Source: a bacterium (GTDB lineage: Bacteria; Vulcanimicrobiota; Vulcanimicrobiia; Vulcanimicrobiales; Vulcanimicrobiaceae). Taken from it: 64,000 bases of DNA. Below the pieces are notes generated by a model, which was not told where the DNA came from, did not search any database, and worked only from the letters and a program-made list of their open reading frames with translations. The stretch lies in NCBI GenBank assembly GCA_021790935.1, contig JAJYFL010000011.1, positions 1-64,000 on the forward strand. Direction: 5' to 3'. The translations under genes and the position numbers were made by a program. Positions 17,064 through 26,672 of the stretch are shown piece by piece (position 1 is the first letter of the stretch; each line of letters begins with the position of its first letter).

Positions 17064-18048
17064 CACGGCGCGCGGCGTACTCCTTCGCAAAGTAGGTGAT
17101 GACGATATCCGCGCCGGCACGAACGAAGCTCGTCAGCATCTCGTCGACGGCGCGCTCCTCGTCGATCCAACCGTTTGCCGCGGCGGCCTTTACCATCGAG
17201 TACTCTCCGCTCACGTTGTAAACCGCGATCGGCACGTCGAAACGATCGCGTGCGGCGCGCACGATGTCGAGATAGGGCAACCCCGGCTTGACCATGACGA
17301 TATCCGCGCCCTCGTCGATGTCGAGCGCGATCTCGCGGAGCGCCTCGCGCGCGTTCGGTGGATCCATCTGGTAGGTGCGGCGGTCCCCGAACTGCGGCGT
17401 CGAGCCGGCAGCCTCGCGAAACGGTCCGTAGAACGCGGAGGCATACTTTGCGCTGTATGCCATGATCGCGGTTCCGGTGAAACCCTCGGCATCGAGCGCC
17501 TCCCGGATCGCACGCACCCGTCCGTCCATCATATCCGACGGGGCGATGACGTCGACGCCGTTGCGCGCGTAGCTGAGCGCCGTCTTCACTAGCAGTTCGA
17601 CGGTCGCGTCGTTGTCGACGTCGCCCTCGGGCGTGACGATGCCGCAGTGCCCGTGGTCGGTGTACTCGCAGTTACAGAGATCGGCGGCGACTAAAACCTG
17701 CGGGTAGGCCTTTTTTATGGCGCGCGCCGCGCGCTGAACGACGCCGTTCGGGTCGTAGTTTGCGGTGGCCCCTGCATCCTTGTTTTCGGGGATGCCGAAG
17801 AGCAGCACGCTGCGGATGCCGAGCGCGTCGAGCACGCCGGTCTCCTCGACCGCGCCTTCGACCGTGAAGCGATCGATGCCGGGCATCGAGCCGATCGGTC
17901 CGGCGTCTGCGGACCGATCCACGACGAAGAGCGGCGCGACCAGGTGGTCGATACGCACGTTATGCTCGCGTACGAGAGCGCGAAGCGCCGGAGTTCGCCG
18001 CAGGCGCCGCGGGCGCACGGGGATCTGCAGGCGAGTCTGCGCGCTCAC
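17056..18048 (-). CDS. hemB: Porphobilinogen synthase (5-aminolevulinate dehydratase)
   Basis: 330 residues. Condenses two 5-aminolevulinates to porphobilinogen. The two Schiff-base lysines are Lys201 (AYSAKYAS) and Lys254 ([10 protein letters not shown]). Cys125, Cys127 and Cys135 in [14 protein letters not shown] are the zinc triad, so this is a zinc-dependent type rather than the magnesium-only type. Start ATG overlaps the stop of the HemC fusion (ATGA, 18048-18045). Confidence 0.96.
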   Translation of the reverse strand: MSAQTRLQIPVRPRRLRRTPALRALVREHNVRIDHLVAPLFVVDRSADAGPIGSMPGIDRFTVEGAVEETGVLDALGIRSVLLFGIPENKDAGATANYDPNGVVQRAARAIKKAYPQVLVAADLCNCEYTDHGHCGIVTPEGDVDNDATVELLVKTALSYARNGVDVIAPSDMMDGRVRAIREALDAEGFTGTAIMAYSAKYASAFYGPFREAAGSTPQFGDRRTYQMDPPNAREALREIALDIDEGADIVMVKPGLPYLDIVRAARDRFDVPIAVYNVSGEYSMVKAAAANGWIDEERAVDEMLTSFVRAGADIVITYFAKEYAARRGA

Positions 18049-20000
18049 CGTTCGTCCTCGGCAATGGTTTGTAGATACTCGCGCACGCAGCGCAGCAAAG
18101 CCTCGGCGGCGGCCTCGGGTGCGACGACGTCCGGCGTAAAACCAGCTGCGTGGGCCGCGGCGGAGCTCGCGGGGCCCATCGTGGCGACTGCGGGGCGGCG
18201 GCCCCGGAGATGGACGCGCTGGAGGTAGTCAGACGCAGCCGCGACGCAACCGCTCGACGGAAAGAGGATCATATCGGGTATGCGTTCGCCGAGCAGCGCG
18301 GGAGACGCTTCCCCCGAGCGCAGCTCGACGACTTCGACGCCGTCGGCGCGCAGGGCCGCTGCGATGCGGCTGGGGCGCTCCTGCGTGCGCGGGAGAAGCA
18401 CGAGCCGCCCGGCTAGCGGGAGCGAGGCCGGGCTTGGATTGGTGTCGATGATATCGCCTGCACCGTTCTCGAGCAGGTCGCGTGCCAGCGCCATGCCGGT
18501 CGCCTCGGCTTCGGCGAGGCCGCCGGCCGCGTCCGTGCGCCGGCTGCCGACGACGCGCGACCCGTCGGGCGAAGCGACGGCCGCCCGTACGGAGAGCGTG
18601 GCGCCTTCTACGATCGCGTAGATGCCGATCGGCGCTTGGCAGCCGCCCCGGAGTTCGCGCAGCGCCGCTCGCTCGCAGGCGACGGCGATCTCGGCCGCCG
18701 GGTCGTTGACGGCTTCGCGCAGCCGCCGGACGAGTTCCGCGCTCTCAGCGCGCGTTTCGACGGCGAGCGCGCCTTGCGCGACCGCGGGGACGATCTGGTC
18801 GATCGCAAACGGCACCGTATGCCGTGCGCGGAGGTTCAAGCGGCTCAAGCCCGCCATGGCGAGGACGATCGCATCGTACTCTCCTTCGCGCAGCTTGCGC
18901 AGACGCGTATCGACGTTTCCGCGCACGTCGGCGTAAGCGAGATCGTCGCGCAAGGCGGCGAGCTGCGCCCGTCGCCGCGGGCTCGACGTGCCGACGCGGG
19001 CGCCGGCCGGGAGTTCCATGAAATGCTGAAAACGCTCGCTGCAAAATGCGTCGCGCGGGTCTTCGCGGGCGGATACCGCCGCCAAGCACATGTCGTCCGG
19101 GAGCCGGCTCGGCAAGTCTTTGCACGAGTGTACGGCGTAATCGGCTCGGCCCTCTCGAAGCGCGAGTTCGAGTTCCTTGACGAATAGGCTCTCGGTTCCG
19201 ATCGACGCAAGCGAGCGGTCCTGCACGCGGTCTCCGGTCGTCTTGACGTTGACGATCGTCGTTGCAGTACCGTAGCGCGCAAGGCGCGCGGCGACCTGGC
19301 GCGTCTGCGTCATGGCGAGAGCGCTCGCGCGCGAGGCGCAGACGACCGTACGGGTTGGTGCCGGCGGCGGCGCCGGGTGCAAGCGCTCGATGACCGCTTC
19401 GACCTCGTTTTCCGCCTGCGCCGGATCGAGCGTCGCGAGGCGTTCGATGGGCAGCTCCGCGAGCTCCCGAAGAACGTCGCCGCGCTCCTTGGCCGGCAGC
19501 ACGATCTTGACGTATGCGCGCATGCGCGCGAGCGTTCGCGCCGCGGCACCGTAGCCTTCACCGAAACGCTCGCGAAGTTCGCGCGCGATGCGCTTGGCGA
19601 AGGCCGGAGTGCCGCCACCCGTGTCGATCGTGAACGTAACGTCGCCGACGCGCACGACGGCTTGCATCGTAAAATCGCCGCGGTCGGCATCGCTCGCGTC
19701 GCATACCAGCACGCCTCGCACGCTCGCATCGCCCACGATGCGGGCATTGACGGCGTCGAGGCCGGTGGCGGCTATGGCAAGCGCAACGTCCGCAAGATCG
19801 CTCGAGTCGTAGGCGCGTTCTCGCACCTCCGCATCGGTCGGTGCGAGCAGCCGGCGCAGTTCGGGAAGCAGCTGCGGGCTGACGACGCGCAGGCGCGCAC
19901 CGGCTTCCAGCAGCGCGATGGCCTTACGATACGCTACCGATCCGCCGCCGGCGACGAGCACGCGGCGACCGCGAAGGTGTAGGTTGATGGGCAAAGGCAT
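18045..20000 (-). CDS. hemC: Precorrin-2 dehydrogenase / porphobilinogen deaminase / partial uroporphyrinogen-III synthase fusion
   Basis: 651 residues, three parts. Residues 1-210 resemble Met8/Cys[22 protein letters not shown], then [20 protein letters not shown], a dehydrogenase making sirohydrochlorin. Residues about 218-515 are Hem[38 protein letters not shown], and Cys454 in [10 protein letters not shown], which binds the dipyrromethane cofactor. From about 525 a 125-residue HemD-like part follows ([20 protein letters not shown], then [12 protein letters not shown] and [16 protein letters not shown]), only half the usual HemD length. Start ATG at 20000 was chosen since it begins the Met8 pattern. 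First gene of the heme unit, divergent from the glycosyltransferase with 47 bases between. Confidence 0.9.
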   Translation of the reverse strand: MPLPINLHLRGRRVLVAGGGSVAYRKAIALLEAGARLRVVSPQLLPELRRLLAPTDAEVRERAYDSSDLADVALAIAATGLDAVNARIVGDASVRGVLVCDASDADRGDFTMQAVVRVGDVTFTIDTGGGTPAFAKRIARELRERFGEGYGAAARTLARMRAYVKIVLPAKERGDVLRELAELPIERLATLDPAQAENEVEAVIERLHPAPPPAPTRTVVCASRASALAMTQTRQVAARLARYGTATTIVNVKTTGDRVQDRSLASIGTESLFVKELELALREGRADYAVHSCKDLPSRLPDDMCLAAVSAREDPRDAFCSERFQHFMELPAGARVGTSSPRRRAQLAALRDDLAYADVRGNVDTRLRKLREGEYDAIVLAMAGLSRLNLRARHTVPFAIDQIVPAVAQGALAVETRAESAELVRRLREAVNDPAAEIAVACERAALRELRGGCQAPIGIYAIVEGATLSVRAAVASPDGSRVVGSRRTDAAGGLAEAEATGMALARDLLENGAGDIIDTNPSPASLPLAGRLVLLPRTQERPSRIAAALRADGVEVVELRSGEASPALLGERIPDMILFPSSGCVAAASDYLQRVHLRGRRPAVATMGPASSAAAHAAGFTPDVVAPEAAAEALLRCVREYLQTIAEDER

Positions 20001-20047
20001 AGGCTCGGCGCATGACTTCGATACCCGGGTGCCCAAAACTGCCGCTC

Positions 20048-21718
20048 ATGCGCAAACCCGCCCGTGCGGCACTCGTCGGCGTCGCCGTCGCCGCGCTCAT
20101 AACGCTGCCCGGGCTCGGCAACGGGACGCTCTGGGACAACAGCGAGACCGCCTACGGTGAGGTGGCGCGGGAGATCCTGCTCTACCACGACTGGATCGTG
20201 ATGCACCTGAACGGCGCTCCCTGGTTCGTACAGCCGCCGCTGTATTTTTGGATCGGTGCGCTCTTCGCCAAACTTTTTGGCGTAAGCAGTTTCGCACTGC
20301 GACTTCCGTCGGCTTTGGCAACGATCGCGATGGGCGGGATGACCGGCTGGGCGCTCACCCGGCAGGCCGGGATGCGTGCGGGCATCTACGCGAGCGTCAT
20401 CCTTTCGACGTGCCTCATGCAGGCGATCGTGGGCCGTCTCGCCATCATGGACGCGCTCCTCGATCTCGCCGTCGCGCTCTCGATTTTCTGGTGGTTCCGT
20501 GCTCTGCAGAGTGGCCGAGACCGCTATTTCGTCTACGGTTGGGTTGCGGCGGGCTTCGGCTTCCTGGCCAAGGGACCGGTGGCCCCGGTCATCGCCTTGA
20601 TGGTTATCGTTCCGTATTACCTGTGGAACCGGCGCGCGACCCAGACCAGGACGCCGACGTGGCGCGGATGGGTCGTGGGACTGGCGCTCTTCGGTGCGGT
20701 CGTGGTGCCGTGGTTTGCCGCCTTGATCGTCCGCACCGGACTTCACTCGGTGGTCGAGCTGATCGGGCATTACACCTTCGGCCGGTACACCGGGACGATC
20801 GAGAACCAAAGCGGCCCGCTCTGGTACTACGTGCCGGTTCTCGTGCTCGGCTTCTTTCCGTGGGTCGCGTTCTTTCCGTCGGCGATCTCGTACGGCATCG
20901 ACCGCTTGAAACGCGTTGCGCGCGACGAAGGCGAGCGGAACGTTCAGCAGATGCTCCGCCTCGCGTTCGTTTGGGTCGTCGTGCCGTTCGTATTCTTCAG
21001 CTTTGCGAAGACCAAGTTGCCGAACTACATCGCGCTTGAGTTCCCCGCGCTCGCGCTCGTCGTCGCACTCTACTTCGACGCGGTCGTACGTAGGGGCAGG
21101 AGCCGCTCGGTGGTCATCTCGGCCGTGGCCGTTCCGGTGACCATCGCGATGGTCGCCGTGGCCATCGTGTGGTTCTCGCGCGACAACGGCCTGACGGCGG
21201 ATTTGCAGACGCTCGCGACCGATCTTCTACTAATGGGCGCTGCAATTTTCGTGGGATCGATCGTCACCGCGGCGTTGCTCGCGCGCAACGAGACCATGGG
21301 CTACGCGCCGTACGTCCTGGGAGGCGCCACGACGCTCGCGGTGCTCTTTCTCGCGCTCTTGGCCCTTCCCAATGCCGAACGCTTCAAACCGATTCCCACG
21401 CTGGCAGCGGCGATCGACGCGCATAGCCGGCCCGGCGACGCGATCGCGATTCAGAGCGTCGCCGGCAGCAACGCCCTGCTGTTCTATACGCGTCCGAAAG
21501 TTTACGTGCTGGCCTCGCCCGGAAGCTCGGCGACCGGCAGTCTGCGCGATCCGCGCAGCGTCATCTGCGCGGCGCCGCGAGCGTGGGTCGTCGCACCGAA
21601 GACGCCGCGCCCGTACGATCCTGCATACGGGCGCGAGCGCACGCTGGTCGCGCACTCCGGCGATGCGGTGCTCTATCTCTTTCACGGGCCACGATGCACG
21701 GCCCGCATGTCAACCTGA
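20048..21718 (+). CDS. ArnT/PMT-family membrane glycosyltransferase
   Basis: 556 residues, GT-C fold. A first helix is followed by the catalytic-loop pattern LWDNSETAYGEVAREILL, in which the Asp and Glu are the family's key acidic residues, and then PPLYFWIGALFAKLFGVSSF. About eleven hydrophobic helices follow, with a C-terminal periplasmic domain. Such enzymes move sugars from a lipid-phosphate donor to lipid A or protein outside the membrane. The acceptor here is unknown. ATG 20048 is preferred to an ATG 12 codons earlier, as it begins the basic cap before helix 1. The last codons and stop lie inside a repeat (21709-21750). Confidence 0.82.
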   Translation: MRKPARAALVGVAVAALITLPGLGNGTLWDNSETAYGEVAREILLYHDWIVMHLNGAPWFVQPPLYFWIGALFAKLFGVSSFALRLPSALATIAMGGMTGWALTRQAGMRAGIYASVILSTCLMQAIVGRLAIMDALLDLAVALSIFWWFRALQSGRDRYFVYGWVAAGFGFLAKGPVAPVIALMVIVPYYLWNRRATQTRTPTWRGWVVGLALFGAVVVPWFAALIVRTGLHSVVELIGHYTFGRYTGTIENQSGPLWYYVPVLVLGFFPWVAFFPSAISYGIDRLKRVARDEGERNVQQMLRLAFVWVVVPFVFFSFAKTKLPNYIALEFPALALVVALYFDAVVRRGRSRSVVISAVAVPVTIAMVAVAIVWFSRDNGLTADLQTLATDLLLMGAAIFVGSIVTAALLARNETMGYAPYVLGGATTLAVLFLALLALPNAERFKPIPTLAAAIDAHSRPGDAIAIQSVAGSNALLFYTRPKVYVLASPGSSATGSLRDPRSVICAAPRAWVVAPKTPRPYDPAYGRERTLVAHSGDAVLYLFHGPRCTARMST

Positions 21719-21775
21719 GCTTGTCATCCTGAGCTTGTCATCCTGAGCTTGTCGAGGGACGAAGGACGAAGGACG
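21709..21775 (+). repeat. Tandem 14-base units plus GAAGGAC tail
   Basis: Three 14-base units stand head to tail at 21709-21722, 21723-21736 and 21737-21750 (consensus GTCATCCTGAGCTT, first copy one mismatch). They are followed by GTCGAGGGAC and short GAAGGAC iterations. The same unit plus tail recurs once at 21986. The final codons of the glycosyltransferase gene fall within the first unit. Dispersed intergenic repeats of this type are common in uncultured bacterial genomes; no function is evident. Confidence 0.85.
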
Positions 21776-21808
21776 GCGGGCGGGGAGTGGGCGTTGGTTT
21801 TGTGCGGG

Positions 21809-21955
21809 CGCGGCGGGGGCGGAGTGCGTTGCGCGAGCGCCGTTCGTCGCTCCGCCATCCTGGCTGCGCTCCTACTGCTGTGCCTCCTCGCTCCGCCATC
21901 CTGGCTGCGCTCGTCGGTCACAGCCGCTCGTGCAACGCACTCCGCCCCCGCCGCG
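21809..21955. repeat. Inverted repeat with 31-base arms and an internal direct repeat
   Basis: Arms at 21809-21839 and 21925-21955 are reverse complements with a single mismatch. The 85-base loop contains a 25-base direct repeat at 21847-21871 and 21888-21912. The whole is bracketed by the GTCATCCTGAGCTT units on both sides. Together with the flanking units it fills the 327-base gap between the glycosyltransferase and the cytochrome b gene. No gene is seen here. It could fold into a long hairpin or be a small non-autonomous element. Confidence 0.85.
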
Positions 21956-21985
21956 CGGACGAGCTCGCGCAGTGGGGGCGGCCGT

Positions 21986-22040
21986 GTCATCCTGAGCTTG
22001 TCGAAGGACGACGGACGAAAAACGACGGACGAGCGGCGAA
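21986..22040 (+). repeat. Second copy of the GTCATCCTGAGCTT/GAAGGAC repeat
   Basis: The unit at 21986-21999 matches the copies at 21723 and 21737 exactly and continues as GTCGAAGGACGACGGACG. It has the same orientation as the left copies, so the inverted repeat between them is flanked by direct repeats. It ends just before the stop codon of the cytochrome b-c gene. Confidence 0.8.
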
Positions 22041-22045
22041 CGGCC

Positions 22046-23512
22046 CTATTTCTTGAGGGCGGCTACCTCTGAGAGGGCGACGGCGCTGGCTTTGTTGGTG
22101 CCGAGGGCGGTGCGGATGAACGTCGCGACGTCGGCGATCTGCTTGTTGCTTAGCGTCGCTTTCCACGGAGGCATCTGGCCGTTGTAGCCCTGGCCGTTCA
22201 CCGTGGTCGGTCCTTGCTTGCCGTCGAGCAGCACGCTGATGACGGCCTGCGGGTTGCCGGTTACGAACGGATTGTTGGCTAACGGCGGGAAGACGCCGGG
22301 CGTGCCCTGCCCTTGCGGGCCGTGACAGCTGGAGCAATCCTGCGCGAAGACCGCTTGGCCGGCTTTCGCCTGCAGCGAGAGAGCGGCTGGCGCGGAAGCA
22401 GTAGCCGCGGATGCCGTGGTGCTTGCCGCTGCGAGGACCTGCGCCTCGGGCACGCTGGGCGGACCGGCGGCCTGTTTCTGCATGATTCCGAGCTGGCTCC
22501 AGATCGATAATCCCCAGATGATTGCGAGCGAGACGGCCAGCATCCAGAGTATTGGTTTGCGGGAGCCGAGCGCGCGCGTCGTGCTGCGGTCGATCCACGG
22601 CAGCAAGAACAGAATCAGCGTGGCGATGCCTGGCACGACGAGCGCCCCGAGTATCTCGAACTTGCTTGGAATCAGTTGCAGCAAACCGAACAGGTCGAGG
22701 AAATACCAAGCCGGGTACGGGATAAACGCCTTTGCGGGGTCGGCCTTCATGTCGAGGTACGGCGGAGCCCAGATCGCCAGCGCCATGATGATGGCGAAGA
22801 CGATCAGCGACGCTACGGCGTCCATGAACATCTGGTCGGGCCAGAAGCGTCCCGGCTTGAGCGGGCGCGGATCGTCGACCGGCGGGCCGGCCGGGCGGTT
22901 CCAGCGGAAGATCGCCAAATGCGCTCCGACCAGCATCACGAGGACCGCCGGCATCAGCCAGACGTGCAGGCCGAAGAAGCGATTGATGGTCAGGGTGCCC
23001 ATCGTCGTGCCGTCCTGAACGAACTGCTGGATGAACTGCCCGATGACCGGGGCCTGGAGCGTCAGATTGATCGAGACCTGCGACGCGGCGTACGCATCCA
23101 TGTCCCAGGGCAACAGGTAGCCGGTCAGACCGAGTACCAGCGTTACCAGCAGCAGGAAGACGCCGACGATCCACTGGACCTCGCGCGGCGATTTGTATGC
23201 TCCCCAAATGACGACCTGCAGCAAGTGCAGGAAGACCAGCGCGATCATCGCCGATGCGCTCCAGTAGTGGATGCTCAGCACCAGGTGCTGGAACGGGTGC
23301 ATGTAGATCGAGCGCGTCGACTCCCATGCGGTAGCCGCCGAGGGAGCGTAAAAGAACGTTAGGAAAATGCCGGTCACGATCAACAGGATCATCGCGAAGA
23401 TGGTCGCGCTGCCGAAGACGTACCAGTAGCTGGCACCGCCCGGGATATCCTCGGTGAGGAAATCCTTCGTCATGCTCACGAAGCCCGTGCGCTGCTCGAT
23501 CCAGTTGAGCAT
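22046..23512 (-). CDS. qcrB: Cytochrome b with C-terminal cytochrome c domain (bc complex)
   Basis: 488 residues. Eight or so membrane helices carry the heme-b histidine pairs in SIHYWSASAMIALVFLHLL and FFGLHVWLMPAVLVML...GAH. A C-terminal, Ala/Ser-linked cytochrome c domain (about 390-475) has CSSCH and the later QMPPW Met ligand. It oxidises menaquinol and passes electrons through the Rieske protein and cytochrome c. The Qo motif, normally PEWY, reads PAWY in YPAWYFLDLFGLLQ. It lies 24 bases after the Rieske gene with an AGGAAG ribosome site. The fusion means no separate c1-type gene is needed here. Confidence 0.92.
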   Translation of the reverse strand: MLNWIEQRTGFVSMTKDFLTEDIPGGASYWYVFGSATIFAMILLIVTGIFLTFFYAPSAATAWESTRSIYMHPFQHLVLSIHYWSASAMIALVFLHLLQVVIWGAYKSPREVQWIVGVFLLLVTLVLGLTGYLLPWDMDAYAASQVSINLTLQAPVIGQFIQQFVQDGTTMGTLTINRFFGLHVWLMPAVLVMLVGAHLAIFRWNRPAGPPVDDPRPLKPGRFWPDQMFMDAVASLIVFAIIMALAIWAPPYLDMKADPAKAFIPYPAWYFLDLFGLLQLIPSKFEILGALVVPGIATLILFLLPWIDRSTTRALGSRKPILWMLAVSLAIIWGLSIWSQLGIMQKQAAGPPSVPEAQVLAAASTTASAATASAPAALSLQAKAGQAVFAQDCSSCHGPQGQGTPGVFPPLANNPFVTGNPQAVISVLLDGKQGPTTVNGQGYNGQMPPWKATLSNKQIADVATFIRTALGTNKASAVALSEVAALKK

Positions 23513-23536
23513 TATCTCACTTCCTGCTAGCTTGCG

Positions 23537-24181
23537 TTAGTTTGAATACGAGACGACGATGCGGTCGGGTATCGTAGTCTGATAGCGTATCCACATCACC
23601 TCGGCTTGACCGCTCTGCTCGCGTAGCGGCAACGGGTCGAGACCGCGCGGCGCGGGACCCGCGATATGCTTGCCGTAATAATCGAATTGCGAACCGTGGC
23701 ACGGGCAGGCGAATCTCTTGGCAGGCGCGTCTAAGAGGTAGCTGCAACCGAGGTGCGGGCAGATCGGACTGAAGATCGTGAAGCCCAGCGTCACGACCGC
23801 GTAGGGGAGTTTGCCGGACGGTGTGTACAAATCCGGACGCTCCTGCATGAACTTCGCCGGATTCGTCTTGATGCCCCAGACCGACTCGGGCAAGTTCTGC
23901 TCGGGCAGATATGCGTCTTTGCTCTTGAGGACGAAGTCGATCTTGACCGGCGTGTTCGTGGAGGCTTGCAGCTGCTTCCACTCGGTTTGATCGAGCGGGC
24001 TCCACGTGCCGCTGCCGGCGCCGACGTCGGGGATGAGCGAGCCGACGATCGGGATCGCGAGTACGAGACCGATCGCGCCGCCGATTGCGAGCGTGGCGTT
24101 TGCCATGAACTTTCGGCGGGTGATCTCTTCGGGAGTGCCTGGATCGTCGTACGATGAGGCGGCGTTCGCATGACTCGACAA
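23537..24181 (-). CDS. qcrA: Rieske iron-sulfur protein of the bc complex
   Basis: 214 residues. A twin-arginine signal (TRRKFMANATLAIGGAIG) anchors the protein after Tat export. The 2Fe-2S ligands are in CPHLGC and CPCHGS, the cysteine/histidine pairs of Rieske domains. It shuttles electrons from menaquinol bound to cytochrome b to the cytochrome c domain. The TTG at 24181 is preferred because GGAGAG lies nine bases before it and no ATG is in frame upstream of the Tat motif. The presence of tatA and tatC in the same unit fits. Confidence 0.92.
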   Translation of the reverse strand: MSSHANAASSYDDPGTPEEITRRKFMANATLAIGGAIGLVLAIPIVGSLIPDVGAGSGTWSPLDQTEWKQLQASTNTPVKIDFVLKSKDAYLPEQNLPESVWGIKTNPAKFMQERPDLYTPSGKLPYAVVTLGFTIFSPICPHLGCSYLLDAPAKRFACPCHGSQFDYYGKHIAGPAPRGLDPLPLREQSGQAEVMWIRYQTTIPDRIVVSYSN

Positions 24182-24321
24182 AGCTCAAATCTCTCCGGGA
24201 AGCCTAGAGTAAGGTAGGGGCATCTTTCCCATCGATTCTACGGACGCCTCCAAGCCGGCGCGCCGACAAACCTCGGAAGCAAGGAGACGGCAGGGCGCTC
24301 CTTCCGTCGATCGGTCGTCGG

Positions 24322-25263
24322 TCACATCTTGTAGCTGTGGAGACCGCTGATCCAGAGATTGACGCCAAAGTAGCAGAACATGATCGATATGAAGCCGATG
24401 ACGCTCACCCAAGCGCTGCGCAGCCCTCGCCACTGGTTGCGCGTGTGCAAATGCATGTAGATCGCGTAGACGATCCACGAGACGAGCGCGGCGGTCTCTT
24501 TCGGATCCCATTGCCAGTACGCGCCCCACGCTTCGTGCGCCCACATCGCTCCGGTAATGACGCCCAGCGTCAATAGCGGCAGGCCGACGGCGACGACGCG
24601 ATAGATCAAGACGTCCATCTGCGCGAGGCTCGGCAGGGTGTTGAGCCACTGCGCGGTGCCATCCCCTTGTGCGGCGGCGGCGGCGATATGCGGCGTGTCG
24701 TTGCGGATTCCGACGGCCGCGCCGCCGGGCACCGCCGCCGGCGTGGCTGCGCCGCCCGGAGTGGCCAAGCGCCGCTCGAAGTAAAATTTCACGAGATAGA
24801 GCGCGGAGAGGACGAAGGCCAGCATGAAGGCCGAGTACGACGAGACGACCAGCGGTACGTGAATCTTGGCCCAGTACGACTGCAGCGACGGAACCGCCGG
24901 CATCACGCCCTCGTTCCACGTCACGCCGTACGCTAAGAAGAGTGCTGCCAACGCCAGTACGAAACCGCCGGCGAACCACAGTTTGTAGCGGAACGCGAAT
25001 ATGAGGAAGAGGAGGACCGACATCGCCGCAAAGAGGGAGAGCGAACCGTACAGGTTCAGCAGCGGCCAGATATGCGTCAGCTCGTAGCGGGCGACCAGCT
25101 GCGCGAATTGTGCCGCGCATCCGGCGATCGCGAGCGGAATGCCGAGGTGTTTGAGCCATGCCTCGTGCGTGAAGAAGTAGCCGAGCAGCGCCAGCGCGCC
25201 GACGACGTATGAGGCTAGGGCGATCACCATGAGCACTTCGTCGAGCGGCATATAGTTGGCCAT
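24322..25263 (-). CDS. ccsA: Cytochrome c biogenesis protein CcsA (system II)
   Basis: 313 residues, eight or so membrane helices. The heme-handling signature appears as WGAYWQWDPKETAALVSW in the C-terminal half. Conserved histidines flank it (MWAHEAW and YMHLHTRNQW). With ResB it exports heme and ligates it to CxxCH apocytochromes. Start ATG at 25263 follows resB by three bases. The 140 bases between its stop and the Rieske gene hold no gene that I can recognise. Confidence 0.92.
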   Translation of the reverse strand: MANYMPLDEVLMVIALASYVVGALALLGYFFTHEAWLKHLGIPLAIAGCAAQFAQLVARYELTHIWPLLNLYGSLSLFAAMSVLLFLIFAFRYKLWFAGGFVLALAALFLAYGVTWNEGVMPAVPSLQSYWAKIHVPLVVSSYSAFMLAFVLSALYLVKFYFERRLATPGGAATPAAVPGGAAVGIRNDTPHIAAAAAQGDGTAQWLNTLPSLAQMDVLIYRVVAVGLPLLTLGVITGAMWAHEAWGAYWQWDPKETAALVSWIVYAIYMHLHTRNQWRGLRSAWVSVIGFISIMFCYFGVNLWISGLHSYKM

Positions 25264-25266
25264 GCG

Positions 25267-26661
25267 TTAAACCTCCGGAGCGGGAATCGAAGCCTTCGGG
25301 CCGGTGCTCGGATCGAGCCAGCGCTGAAATTCGGCGACGAGCTCGCCGAATTGGGTCTCGAAGATGTCGTACCCTTTTACCGTCGTCGCTGCCAAGCCGA
25401 CATCCCACCGGCTGGGCTCTCCACCGGATGCACTTCCCGGATCCACGCGAACGTATAGCCGTGCCGGCAGCAGGTAGAATGAAATTACCAGCCCCGCGAG
25501 CAGAACGAACGCGCCGATGCCCACGAGCACCGCGCCGGGGTCGTAGCGGTACTGGATGCCGGTGACCATACGGTAGCCCTCGGGCTCGACGCTCCACCCG
25601 CCGCCGATGGCGACCGTCGTACGCATCGGCACGAGCGCCGCGCCGGCAGGCCGGCCGCCGTCGAAGACGGAGAGAACGGCGCCGGGGTCGTTCACGCGCG
25701 GGTCCGAGGACGGCTGCCCGGTCTGCTTGTCGATGGTCGGAACGAATTGGGAGAACTGCACGGTTCGCTGCGTTCCGGGGATCTGAAACGCCTCGCCGGT
25801 GGCGTAGAGACGGTTCGAGAGCGACTCTACGCTCTTACCGTCGTGCGTGACGTTCAAGCGCAGCGCGAAACCGTAGCTCGCCTGGTAGTAGAGCGTGCCG
25901 TCGATATTTATGGGATGGTTGACGCGAATGATCTCGTTCTTCGGAACGCCGCTCTTCCCGACGACCGTGACGTGCGAAACGTAGTCGATCGGCTGGTAGA
26001 CCATCCCGGTCTTCGTCATGATCGGCTCGACCACGTAGCGGAAACGGTCGAGTTTGATCGTCGCGTGCGTCTGCGGAATCTCGACGGTTTGGCCGGCAAC
26101 GATCGCGGTATCCCCGGAGAAGCCCCGAGCCCAGTAGAGCGTCGTTCCGGCGGCGATGATGACGAATCCGACGTGCGCGACGAGCACGCCGCGCCGCGCC
26201 CAATTGTGCTTGTCGGCGAAGGTCCACTCCGTTCCGCCGAACTCGCGCTTGCGTACCTGCCAGCCGCGCTTGGTGAAGAACTCCTCGACGCGCGCGCGCA
26301 CCGAGGCTTCGGTGCCACGAACGCTCACGGTCGCGTTGAGGGGGATCTTGCCGATGTTCACCGGCCGAAGCGGCGGAAGGCGCGCCGGGATGACCCGCTT
26401 GAACGTGCAGGCGGCGAGCGATATGAGAATGAGCCCGATGATGCCGACGTAGTACGGCGCGTGATAGATGTTATCGAAGTTCAGGCGCAAGATCAGTCGC
26501 GCCAGCGGCGCCGCATAGCTCTGGAAATAGACGCTCGGGTCCTTGCCCTGTTCGACGACTACGCCGACGAGCGTCATCAAGCCCCAGACGAGCAGAAGCA
26601 GCACCGCAAAGAGCACGTTGCTGAACGTCCGCATGAAGTCGCCGTATAACGTTCGGAGCAT
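25267..26661 (-). CDS. resB: Cytochrome c biogenesis protein ResB (Ccs1, system II)
   Basis: 464 residues from ATG 26661. Three N-terminal membrane segments (SNVLFAVLLLLVWGLMTLVG, YYVGIIGLILISLAACTFK, and RGVLVAHVGFVIIAAGTTLY) precede a large extracytoplasmic domain. A fourth helix near the C-terminus (VLVGIGAFVLLAGLVISFYL) follows. Together with the CcsA encoded next to it, this is the heme lyase that matures the cytochrome c domain of QcrB. It follows tatC by 11 bases. Confidence 0.9.
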   Translation of the reverse strand: MLRTLYGDFMRTFSNVLFAVLLLLVWGLMTLVGVVVEQGKDPSVYFQSYAAPLARLILRLNFDNIYHAPYYVGIIGLILISLAACTFKRVIPARLPPLRPVNIGKIPLNATVSVRGTEASVRARVEEFFTKRGWQVRKREFGGTEWTFADKHNWARRGVLVAHVGFVIIAAGTTLYWARGFSGDTAIVAGQTVEIPQTHATIKLDRFRYVVEPIMTKTGMVYQPIDYVSHVTVVGKSGVPKNEIIRVNHPINIDGTLYYQASYGFALRLNVTHDGKSVESLSNRLYATGEAFQIPGTQRTVQFSQFVPTIDKQTGQPSSDPRVNDPGAVLSVFDGGRPAGAALVPMRTTVAIGGGWSVEPEGYRMVTGIQYRYDPGAVLVGIGAFVLLAGLVISFYLLPARLYVRVDPGSASGGEPSRWDVGLAATTVKGYDIFETQFGELVAEFQRWLDPSTGPKASIPAPEV

Positions 26662-26672
26662 ATCGCGCGAGC

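Noticed and set aside
21749-22072. Open frame spanning the repeat gap
   Set aside because: Made of repeat sequence with low complexity; no protein-like pattern.
24182-24321. Riboswitch or small RNA between ccsA and the Rieske gene
   Set aside because: No conserved riboswitch core or clear stem was recognised; a short minus-strand peptide frame ending PYSRLPGEI is not supported further.
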